A DNA stretch of 64,000 nucleotides, from positions 75,771,001 to 75,835,000 of the forward strand of contig CM042018.1 of assembly GCA_023525975.1 (NCBI GenBank), read 5' to 3'. Shown here in pieces: positions 22,219-32,333 of the stretch (the stretch's first letter is position 1; each line of letters starts with the position of its first letter). The notes under the pieces were generated by a model. That model saw only the letters and a list, made by a program, of their open reading frames with translations, was not told the DNA's origin and did not search any database. The position numbers were made by a program, and so were the translations under genes. The stretch is from Smallanthus sonchifolius (Eukaryota > Streptophyta > Magnoliopsida > Asterales > Asteraceae).

Positions 22219-24960
22219 TGTAATCCCCAGGAAATTCCGGCTTTATTTTAACTACTCCGACACTTGTAATTCCAGTATTTGGTGATTTGCATTTATGAAA
22301 CTGTCTCATTTGCCCACTAAATTTCATAAGTATTTATACATACAATGCAATTATTTCAAATCCTAAAGTAATAAATATTTATGTAAGGTATTATGTAAAT
22401 AATAATTGTTACCCCTCTTTTATATAAATATATATATACATACTAAGTTATTTTCTAAACCTAGATATACATATAAACAATTTATAAAAAGTAAATCAGG
22501 GTTTATGTGTCTCAATCAAAATTAATCTTATTTAGTAAATTACATTTTGAATTTTTTATTTATAACCTTTAATTATAACTAAATGATTTATTTGATTTTA
22601 TAAAAAAAATTCTAGATTAAATGATTGCATGACATATAAATGTCCGGGGTTGAAAATGTAATTTTTGAAACCTCAATTCCAATTAAAAATAAGTTACATA
22701 CATAAAATAATAAAGCCTTAAAAACCCAAGGACCTGTTTGGCCAAACCCTGAAACTTCAGGGGCATGGTTGCAACATCCGGGTGAAACCCCCCTCCCCTT
22801 CTGATCGTGAGTCTGAATCCCCCGACACACCGGTTTTGAGACCACCGATTGCAAACTCGATATTTAACCCATTTTCGTGCAAAATCATAACCGGCATAAC
22901 GTTGGGGACATCCAAACGATTCGTCCCTCAGAATCAATTGAGAAGTTATGAACTAATCAATCACAAACTCGTAACCGAAACCCCATTGATACTCATTTAC
23001 TCGATCGACCCATCCCCATATGAATTGTGTATAAATTGGCACTCCCCGTCATTTGCTACATCCATTGCAAGCTTCCCATACCTAAATCACGTCTGAAATC
23101 ACCCCGGTGTTACCCAGATAAGTCGACGAACACGAAGTCGCTCCTCTCAGTCGTTCTTCCCCAATTCGTGTTCATTTCAGGTAAAATTTGCACCATTGTG
23201 TTCGTTTCAATCCCACTAACAAAAGCCCCATGAATCCAGGTTCAATCGATGGCCAATCAGGTGGATTATAGGGCTGGGGTTCGTCGGAGTAATTTGGGGA
23301 CGAAGGGACATCGGGTATTGCTTATCAAAACCAAACGGAACGACCATTGGACAAGGCACTATGCCCTGGTCCAGTGGTTAGCGCGTGGTATGACCCGGAA
23401 ACCGCCCGCAGGTGCAGGTTCGAATCCCTGGGGGGCCGGATCTTGCTCTTTTTTTTCACTTTAAACCCTTTAGATACATTTTTGACATATAAACTTTTCT
23501 AGTTAATTTTATTATGTTAAAATCTTTGTAAATTCTAAATAAACGATATAAATAATTGTTTAGACTAATCTAATTTTGTTATTTATATTATTCCACAAAT
23601 TCTATTTATATGTTTAAATAGTATTAAGCTTTTTTAAAGTTATTATTATTGATTGATAAAGAATATTCATTTAAGTACTCTTAACTTTATAAACACATAC
23701 GTAATTATTATAGATAATTATTTTATAAAGTGCAATTAATTTTATGTAAAGGATACTTAGTGTCTTGAAAATTATTTAAAATGAATTATTAGATTATCTA
23801 ACCATTTCTACCAGTTTTGTTTAAATGAATTAATTACCTATTATTTATTAATAATTTAATTAAAATTATTCTGGTGAAACTTATTAAACATTTTTCCACT
23901 TTATAAATTTATTGTTCCAAGTATATTATTTTTCATACCACATTATGTGTGTTTAATATTCATACGCAATATTAATTAAAACCTTTTTCACATTAAGAGT
24001 TTTTAATTTTTAAATAAAGGTGAATGAAACCCAAATCATTTTTCTTAACATTTTAAATACATATGTTTCCCTACCAAGAAACTACACAAGCCCTATGTCC
24101 GGTCCCGAATCCCCATACGTCCCAATGTCTCCTAAATACCATTTAGACGTATATTGAAATTAGGTTACTATTACACGTGTAGGTTTGAGGTGAGAGTTCC
24201 TTGCGAGACCTAACAATCTTTACCAGTTCATACATTCCTAGCTTTGATTCAAGTGAGTTCATAGCCCCCTTTCTCTTTACTATTGTTTACAAATACTCAG
24301 GGTGGAACATGTTTACTTACCATGCTTACCAAATTTAATACCATCGTTCTCATGCTATTCACTATGTGCTTTATGTCTTAAACTACCTGGTGACCATTAC
24401 ATGTGTTCATGCTAGTACATTCATTAACCTGCTACCCAGGCCTAAGGTAGTACCTAACATGATCATTTATAGGGGAATCCGATTCCAGTTAACACGAACC
24501 TTAGCGGGTTTTGTGTGTACCATATTACTATTTTTCCAAAACACAATCAGTGGGATTGTACTTACCAGTTTTCCATTTACTACAGATTGAATTGTACGCT
24601 TGGAACTTTGTATGTTTTCACATTTATGCCATAGTTACGCTTTGAACAGTATTGAATTACAAACACTTTTTACTTAACCTTTGTTAGTGTCAAAACCTAT
24701 GTTACTCACCAACTACTTGTAGTTGACATTTACTCACATGTTTCAGGTGCACAAATTTGAGGACCCTACCTGCTCATCTAGGACTTGGACCTAGATTAAT
24801 TTAAATTATGTTATGTTTTGAACGTTTCGTTTCCATTTTCTATGTAACGGATGATTTTAAGTGGATGAATAAATATTGTCATTTAATAATAGATGATCAT
24901 GTGCTTATGAACAACCGCGTCAGCCCCGACGTTTAATCCGCCGCCGGTCAGGGTGTGACT
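22219..24960 (+). repeat. 3' LTR of B (2742 bp)
   Basis: About 99% identical to the 5' LTR. The last base is T instead of A (GTGTGACT), followed by the TCGTA target duplication. Confidence 0.95.
23367..23456 (+). promoter_or_regulatory. tRNA-like A box / B box / T-run in the 3' LTR of B
   Basis: A box TGGTCCAGTGG (23367-23377), B box GGTTCGAATCC (23417-23427), T8 at 23449-23456. The one base that differs from the 5' copy within the B box is at the position the consensus leaves free. Confidence 0.6.
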
Positions 24961-24965
24961 TCGTA
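24961..24965 (+). repeat. Target-site duplication of B, right copy
   Basis: TCGTA, identical to 14247-14251, followed by the rest of A's primer-binding site (TCAGAGCC). Confidence 0.9.
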
Positions 24966-25856
24966 TCAGAGCCTTGGTTATAGGGAACTAGGTTATTAGA
25001 CACCCTTAACCTAGACTATAACTTTAGGACACCCATACAATGCCATGCTACTACATGTTACATTATTCGTTCTTGTGTAAATATTTTTACATGCTATCAT
25101 AAGTATTTACACTACGTGATACGATACATAATGACTTATGTGTCACACTACTTGATAACTTTTGTGCTTACACTCATTACCATCTACATGCTATATGATT
25201 TTTTTTTTTTGAATATTCTTACATGTTATACTATATAATACATGATATGATACAATACTTAATAATCTATGTGTCACATTACAACCCAACTTTTTCTCTT
25301 ATTCATTGCTACCTATTTAATTTATTTAAAAGTGTTATCCTAAGTTTCCACACACACTCATACACACTTAGTTTTTCATGCACCCCTAAACTCACATACA
25401 TAATACCACACCTCTTGTGAACAACAAATTTTTAAACTATTGGGCCTAATGTCCATCAATAATAAACTAAGAAGTCCATCTATCCTCCAAGAAGCAAAAG
25501 CCCACTGAAACGCATAAACCTTACTTTCGGGCCACAAGGCCCAGTTCACAACAATTCTCATCATGACCATGAGCCTAACAATAGTGTTAATAATACATGA
25601 TGGCTGGAAGAGTGTGTAGGCCCATGAGGGGTTCTGGCTAAGGAAAGATAGGGTACTTAAGTGTGTCCTAGTGACTCACCCCTCTTTCGTGGGAATTCTC
25701 CTCAGGGATACACTACTTATAGGTCAAGTGTCCTAAAATACTATTGTGAAGACTCGGCGTTATGACTTGTCAAACTCTAAACCTATGAGAACTCCTATAT
25801 TTGACACTGAGTATTTTATTATCGCTTACAACCTTTCCATTGTTTTCCTGCTAAGC
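24966..25856 (+). other. Untranslated leader of A after the B insertion
   Basis: Begins TCAGAGCCTTGGTTATAGGG, homologous to the B leader, and ends at the ORF start at 25857. From 25640 it matches the first bases of the window (element A'). No conserved ORF seen. Confidence 0.75.
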
Positions 25857-26453
25857 ATGGACTCCTACTCTCCTACCTCCCCGGTATACCATCCCGAAGA
25901 AGAGTCTGATTGGGAAGAAGACATCGGATTAACCGGGCATCGATCACCAACACCCGCAGCTGCTAGACCAAGGTTTGATGTAAGGGCAGATTGGATTAGG
26001 AACACCGGCCCAAGACTTCGAACACCTAGATCACCCGCACCCAGAAACCCGTATCAGACACCACATCTCCACAATCAGTTACCACCCCCACTAAGAGACC
26101 CATATCTAATGCCCGACCCGTATCACTCTAATCCTTGGGTAGGGCATATCATGGCACTTACTAGTACTATCGAAATTCCAATCAATTACACGCACCAATA
26201 TGTAAGGACCTCAGAATTTGAGATGAAAAGAATGGAGCAAGGGGTAATGCACGACTTGCAAGGACAAAAAATGGATGGCCTCGCAAACCAATTAGGGTAC
26301 GAAAAGGAATTAACCTCCATCCTTGAAAAAGAAATACTAGAGCATCGCACGGAGACAGCTAAAGTTGAAGCCAGATCGGCTACTCGCGTGACCATAGCGG
26401 TGCTCATCTTGGTGATTATCTTCTTCCTAGTGGAAACCTATCAGAAACGTTAG
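25857..26453 (+). CDS. Unknown Pro-rich, coiled-coil, C-terminally membrane-anchored protein of element A
   Basis: Intact 198-codon ORF, same length as 223-819 and about 73% identical with no indels. An in-frame upstream ATG at 25746 would add 37 residues, but the other copy supports the start at 25857. N-terminal acidic patch SDWEED, conserved RPRFDVRADWIRNT and PPPLRDPYLMPDPY, a charged helix with EKEILEHRTETAK, then VTIAVLIL...IIFFLVE and a basic tail. Most replacements lie in residues 1-130; the predicted helix and membrane segment are nearly invariant. It occupies the gag position of a Tekay-like element that has no other gene. No function can be assigned. Confidence 0.72.
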   Translation: MDSYSPTSPVYHPEEESDWEEDIGLTGHRSPTPAAARPRFDVRADWIRNTGPRLRTPRSPAPRNPYQTPHLHNQLPPPLRDPYLMPDPYHSNPWVGHIMALTSTIEIPINYTHQYVRTSEFEMKRMEQGVMHDLQGQKMDGLANQLGYEKELTSILEKEILEHRTETAKVEARSATRVTIAVLILVIIFFLVETYQKR

Positions 26454-28833
26454 GATAAATTTCTATTTATTGTCTTTAAAATTTTTGGTTTGAGAACCAT
26501 TTCCCTATGTTTTGAGTAATGTTTAACATTTCAGCATTTAATCAATATTTCAACTCTGAAGTTATCATTCATTGATTTGACCCGTTGAGTGTGAATTACA
26601 CCCATCATAATTTCATCAAAATTTCTCAAGTATCATTCAATACGATTTAGTACACTACCAACAATCTCCTTCATAAACAAATCATCCTATTGTTCGATTT
26701 AAACAAAACCTCGTTATCTTGTTCTAACAAAATGTTTATCAAACTTTTAGATAGTATCAAAAACATAAATCTCCCATAAAACTTTCCACCTAATAAGGAA
26801 AGTTAATACAACCGATCTTATAAAAAAAATAAAAATAAATAAATAAATATTATTTCGAATTGATAGATAATTATGGTTTTTCTCATTAAAGTAAATATTT
26901 CTAAACCCTGCCTAAATTAATATATGACAACTTGTTTAGCCAATAATTTCGCTTAAAAATATTCTCTTATTAATAGTTGAAAATTTAAATTAAAAGATTT
27001 TTTCCATAAATTGTCTACTTATTTAAATTATGTGATCTAATGGTTTTACTACTTTATATATCTACAATCAAGAATAATTTACCACTTCCTATTTTCAAAC
27101 AAAGATCAGTAATTGTAAACACATTTCCCCGAATATTTTTAGAACCTCCTCGTTACCTTTCCCTTGGCACTTCAAGAGACGATCGTACAGCGTAAACGTT
27201 AACCACCCCCCCCCCCATCAACCTCAATGAGACTTAAGAGCTGCAACCTAACTACCACATTATACAGGAACGCCAAACAACACGCTTGTCCGCAACACTC
27301 GATCACATGCAAAACCCGTTAGTATACATCACACACGAAGTCCAACAACTTACGTATACATGTTCACAATATACCCAACGCAACCACATCGTACATGAAA
27401 CTCAATTATTCTCAATATACCCAATGCTACACAAATTACATAATACAATAAACTAGTTTGCCTACAAATCACAATTTACTGGATTGATCACATAACCCAC
27501 GAAACATGTTTATTTACAATACACATGCTACCGGATTGAGCACATAATACACGAAACTTAGTTGATTGCGATATACGTGATACATAACAATTGTTTGATT
27601 GATACATAATTCTAGATCGACCACATTAAACATGAAACTCATTTAGTTACAAAGTAAATCATACTAAACTGTACACATTATGCAATATACATGATGCTAA
27701 GTTGTCAACGCCATACATGAAATTCATTTCCTACAATACACATGATGCTATGTTATTTACATTACACGTGAGAGCATATTGATTTACAAAATACATGATG
27801 CTAAGTTGTCAACGCCATACATGAAATTCATTTCCTATAATACATGTGATACTATGTTGTCTACATTACAAGCGAGAGCTCATTGATTTACAAAATACAT
27901 AATGCTAGCTGTTCATGCTACACAAGAGACTTGTGTGTTTACTTTATACATGAAACGAAATTGCTTACAATTATTACAATTGATTGATTACATTATACAC
28001 AAGACATGGTCATGCACTTTGTTCACCAAAGTTGAAGACCAGAATACATGGAAACGACTCGGGGTTTGACGTATTCTTGAACAAACACGAGCAAACTAAG
28101 AAACTTTAAGTTATTCTACTTTACTATTCTTTAGGTGCGAACTGATCTGATTTAGGACATAGTTACTTATTAGCGACTTTTATGTGAAAACAATGGACAT
28201 GAACAGAGTAAAATTTTTCCCCCCTTGACCCGCACACAACGGAAAGATCTATACGGACCATGCGAAGATTTGAGTAATTACGGGTGCACACGGAATTATG
28301 AAAATCAGCGTATGGAAAGCATAGTGAAATTTTGTCGTGTGTTGTGACCTAAAACTTATCATGATATGTAACAATGAAACTAATGTGATATGACAAGGGC
28401 ATGGTGGATACGCCGATGGTACTTCCTATATATAAGTGTCCTGTAATATTATTAGAAGTAGCGTTGCTCATGTCACATGAAGTTTTGACCCAGACTAATG
28501 TTTGTGAAATCTTTTACCCGCTGCCAAACTTAAGTATATTAGACTACATCTTACACAAACCCTAAATATCAAGAACCCATCAAATTCATTCCAAGTAATG
28601 CATTCCACCTTTAGAATCCAAATTATTATTTGACGACCTACTCCTTAAGTTCATTTCAAAACTAAATTCATTATCATCATTCATATCCGACCTTGAGTAT
28701 CAGGCCTAAGCTATGTCAACGGTTACACTTCCCAAGATCTAACAGTCAAAACTCACCGAGAATCCAAAACTCTCACCTCTTGCCTGATTTAATAGCCCCC
28801 ATTAGTTAAATTTCGGGACGAAATTCCCTTAAC
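26454..28833 (+). other. Non-coding internal region of A
   Basis: Alignable throughout with 820-3081 and without an ORF. It holds a poly-C run (about 27210), a 104-bp tandem duplication (27688-27895) and the conserved TATA-like block (TATATATA at 28427-28434). Confidence 0.75.
27688..27895 (+). repeat. 104-bp tandem duplication in A
   Basis: Two units, 27688-27791 and 27792-27895, each starting TACATGATGCTAAGTTGTCA and ending ATTGATTTACAAAA. A' has a single, more diverged unit at about 2018-2121. Confidence 0.9.
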
Positions 28834-28843
28834 ACGGGGAGAC
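28834..28843 (+). other. Polypurine tract of A
   Basis: ACGGGGAGAC before TGTAACATTCC. Confidence 0.85.
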
Positions 28844-29121
28844 TGTAACATTCCTGATTTTCTGACCCTATTTTAATTTATTTTAACTAATAAAATAACA
28901 ACATGATATTGAATCATATACTTGTTCAAGCCTACACCTCATTAATCGTTAGCCGATCGTATTCAATTCAAAGATTTAGAACTCAAAATCATGTGGTAAC
29001 ACCTCTTAGAGTTAATCCAGTTAGTAATCCCGTTAGGTGTTATGTTAAATCCTAACCAAGCTAATTCTGTCAAAGCTGAAGTTGCAAGGGCTGATTTTGT
29101 AAATAACCAGAAACCCTAGTA

Positions 29122-29240
29122 GGCACGGTTGCGCTAGGTTTTTGGGATGGTCGCGCCTCATCTAGCATGGTCGCGCCTCTTATAGGCACGGTCGCGCCTC
29201 ATCTTGGTACGGTCGTGCCTCTTATAGGTAGGTCGTGCCT
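29122..29240 (+). repeat. Near-palindrome array 1 in the 3' LTR of A
   Basis: Copies of GGCACGGTYGCGCC and variants with about 20-bp spacing. Confidence 0.85.
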
Positions 29241-29842
29241 CACATCAGTTGAAACGTAAATACAGCCTTTAAACGCAAAATCGTTTGACTTCATAACCAT
29301 TTCTCACATTAACAAACCCAATTAAAGGTTTTAATCATTTTATTTACGACACATAAACCCAATTGATCGATTCAAATTATAACCGTCAAAACCCTTCATG
29401 TGGCCATCGATTTCAAGATTTTGGTTGCAATCCTCTCTAACAAACTACACAAATATATCACTCGATCCCCCTTAAACCTCCAGAACACATTGAGTTAGCC
29501 GGAGTTGCAGCAGAAAGCGCCGGAGATCAAACCGTTGTCGCCGGAACTTGTTTCTACCGAACGCTATCAATACATCATTCTTCCGGGTAATTGAAACCTC
29601 CTACATCTTAGTTTTAGTCTATAGATCAAAAGCCCCAACATAAATTGGGCTTACAATAATGAATGTAACATGAACCCGAATATAGAGTTCATTCTGAAAC
29701 GGTTTAATCAAATCCTACTATGGACATGTTTTAAATGCAATTAAACTATACCAATAAACTCGTAATCACCTAATGGATGAAAGCCCTAAGGATTCCAGTA
29801 TTGATATCATAAGAATTAGACAATTCGTCTCTCTTTTGGATC

Positions 29843-30127
29843 AGACACGGTCGCGCTAGTCTTCTAGCGCGGTCGTGCTCCATGAAGACACGGTCTCGCG
29901 TCTCCAAGCGCGGTCGTGCCTCACCCTCTAACCCGGTCGTCCCTCTTGGCTAGACCTGGTCGTGCTATCAGAACCCTAGACACGGTCGTGCCTGGCCCAG
30001 ACACGGTCGTGCCTAGTGAGCAGCATTGTTGTGTCTTCTGCTTGATCAACACGGTCGCACCCTTGCCCACGCGGTCGCGCCCGTGGTCCTAGCACGATCG
30101 TGCCTTGCCCCGGGCACGGTCGTGCGT
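29843..30127 (+). repeat. Near-palindrome array 2 in the 3' LTR of A
   Basis: About 13 copies of GCACGGTCGYGC-type motifs. Compared with 12572-12830 it has one extra stretch around 29965-29995 (a GACACGGTCGTGCC unit), so unit number changes between the two LTRs of one element. Confidence 0.85.
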
Positions 30128-31349
30128 GTGAGAAAATTTTGTCAGAATGCTTAATTTTATATTTTAAAAAACAATAATTATTCAAAATTAATTTTTAAAT
30201 CAAAATAATTAATTTTATAAAGATTTGGATTAACTTTATTTAAAAGATTCAAAAATTCTTATTTCTAAATAAATAGAAGTTAATTATTATAACCTACAAA
30301 ATTAAATTTATATTTATTATTAAACTCTACACATAAATATTAGTTACAAAACTTATTTACTCATCTTTATAAAAATAGCGTAAAGATTATTTATTAAATT
30401 TATATTTAATATAATACACCCACTATTTTTTTATAACTAAATGAATAAGTTACATACCTTTATAAATAAATAAATAAAATAATAATTATTTATTTAATTT
30501 ATATTTAAACAAAATTGGTTATTTAGGCCACACTTAAATAAACCGAATAATTACATTAATTTGTAACTAGAATAATTAAATAATAATTATTTGATTTAAT
30601 TATTCAAATCCAAACCCTAATTTAAAAAAATTTAAAACCATTCATTTCAAATTGCTTCCATTTTATTCAACACCTACACAACCTTTTTTTTCATAATTCG
30701 TCACGAACTCATTATATAATTCCTTATACTCATATCCATTGAAACCCTAGACTTTGAGTGAGACATTTTATTAATTCATGTTCACACGCAACACACTTTA
30801 GGTTAACGTTGTGCGTTACAAGGATCACGATACTACCTAGTCTCTCTTGTCAGCTACGCCTTTGAATCATGTGAGTATTACATAGCTCCTTTAACTTTTT
30901 TAAACTTTTTGGGGTGGAACATGAACATTATACAATACTATTGTTTACATTTACACAAACAACACAAATACAAATCCTCTTTACATTCAGTGTGCAATTT
31001 GAGCTTTATGCCTGAGTGCTAGTTGTGCTAACTTTTGTGTGCGATTTATGAGCAATCATTAACTATTCAAGCCGACGGTAAACAATGATAGATCTATTGA
31101 GTCTGATAAACCCACCAAGATTGGGGTGATTGTTACCGACAACACAATTTTGCATGCTAGTTACAAAGTGTAGATGCATGATATGTCCCTAATCCCTTGT
31201 AATATGTATTTCATCTATGTTTAATGTAACTATTTGATATATTAATGAAATTACATGTTTATCCTTAATGTTTACTAATATATAACGACTGTGTATTAAA
31301 CGATCTGATAAATATCGATAACGTTGATCAATCGTGCTAATGAAAGGCC

Positions 31350-31544
31350 CATTCGCACGAATGGATAATGAGAATGATCCATTCGCGCGAATAGATCATG
31401 AGAATGATTCATTCGCTAGAATAAGTCATGAGAATGATTCATTTGTACGAATGAACCATTCTGATGATTCATTCTTACGAATGAACCATTCTGCTGATTC
31501 ATTCGCACGAATGAGTCCATTCACATGGCTCATTCGTACGAATG
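31350..31544 (+). repeat. Palindrome array in the E LTR, 30-bp period
   Basis: Variants of the perfect 14-bp palindrome CATTCGTACGAATG start at 31350, 31380, 31410, 31440, 31470, 31500 and 31531. Period is 30 bp with AGAATGAT-like spacers. The last unit ends 10 bp before the TATA box. Confidence 0.93.
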
Positions 31545-31554
31545 GCCTCTTCAC

Positions 31555-31562
31555 TATATATA
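31555..31562 (+). promoter_or_regulatory. TATA box of the E LTR
   Basis: TATATATA, just 3' of the palindrome array, about 320 bp before the LTR end. Confidence 0.65.
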
Positions 31563-31879
31563 GTGCTTTCACTTCATGAGCACAAATATACAAGATAGAA
31601 GAGACTAACCAGAGCAGAACCAGACTAAGCAACAGAACACACACAAACTCTTTGCACCGGCATTGTCGAATCTCTGTCCGTTGAGAGTTTCCAGGTCTTG
31701 TATCCAACTTCTCTACACCAAAGGGTCGATAGAAACGTTCGTTTCGACATCTAATCCGCTCGTTTCTCACGACCCGATCCGTGTCATAGATTGGATTCCC
31801 AATCAGATCGGATTCCGCACGATTTGGTTCGGTTAATGTGTTGAATCATTGGATCAAGGTAGATCCCGATCCAACAAAG

Positions 31880-31891
31880 TGGTATCAGAGC
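31880..31891 (+). other. Primer-binding site of E
   Basis: TGGTATCAGAGC, matching the initiator tRNA-Met 3' end. Confidence 0.92.
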
Positions 31892-32094
31892 TTGTGTGCT
31901 CTAGATTCAACATAGAAAATCTAATCTTGCATTTTCTATCTTCTTGAATGTTATAAAGATCACTTGATCGCTGTTTAGCCACGTTCAAAACTTGTGATTA
32001 TTGCTTCTGAGTGATCTGATCGTTTCAGTTTCCAGATCTGATAAAAGGCTCAATCATTGGTGCTTTTTGGTGCAAAAAAGTCAAACAGCTCTCT

Positions 32095-32288
32095 GTCGTA
32101 CGAATGGCTACTATGATGAACTTCATTCGCACGAATGGCTCCTACCATTCGCACGAATAGATCAAGTCTCCTGCTCATTCGTTCAAGCTTCCAATCGCAC
32201 GAATAGAAAATTCCATTCACACGAATAGAAAATTCCATTCGCACGAATAGAAAATTCCATTCGCACGAATAGACCCATTCACACAAAT
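32095..32288 (+). repeat. Palindrome array in the E leader
   Basis: At least seven copies of CATTCGCACGAATRG-type units between PBS and gag, the last ones at 32214, 32236 and 32258 with a 22-bp period. The gag ATG follows at 32334. Confidence 0.9.
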
Positions 32289-32333
32289 CTCTTCTGAATT
32301 TTTTTTAAGTGTCGAAAAACTTCGTTTTTTACC

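Larger units (their letters stand above)
14252..24960 (+). mobile_element. Element B: full-length Gypsy/Tekay chromovirus
   Basis: Complete element: 5' LTR 14252-16995, PBS 16999-17010, Gag-Pol 17606-22182, PPT, 3' LTR 22219-24960, and a perfect 5-bp duplication TCGTA. I count about 30 substitutions between the two roughly 2.74-kb LTRs, near 1%. Domain order Gag-PR-RT-RH-IN plus a C-terminal chromodomain-like tail places it in the Tekay/Del clade. It is the youngest dated insertion in the window. Three stops and one frameshift make this copy non-coding for full-length Pol. Confidence 0.95.
11616..31168 (+). mobile_element. Element A: non-autonomous Gypsy, split by B, 3' LTR cut by E
   Basis: The 5' LTR (11616-14243) is followed by GAT and the start of a primer-binding site, interrupted by element B. 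The internal region resumes at 24966 with TCAGAGCC and runs to the polypurine tract before 28844. The 3' LTR runs from 28844 to 31168, where copia E is inserted. The internal region is about 3.9 kb with one 198-codon ORF and no pol domain. The 3' end of the LTR is missing from the window, so the target duplication cannot be tested. Confidence 0.88.
28844..31168 (+). repeat. 3' LTR of A, truncated by copia E
   Basis: TGTAACATTCC onward, matching the 5' LTR to about position 13865, where TTACAAAG is followed by the E LTR (TGTAGATGC). The remaining roughly 380 bp of the LTR are not found after E. Confidence 0.9.
31169..31876 (+). repeat. 5' LTR of E (708 bp)
   Basis: TGTAGATGCATG to CCAACA, followed by AAG and the primer-binding site. 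It has a palindrome array then a TATA box. Confidence 0.85.

Noticed and set aside
31350..31544. CRISPR-like array (regular palindromic repeats with spacers)
   Set aside because: The spacers are themselves similar and the array lies in a plant LTR; no cas genes; period 30 bp with a 14-bp palindrome.
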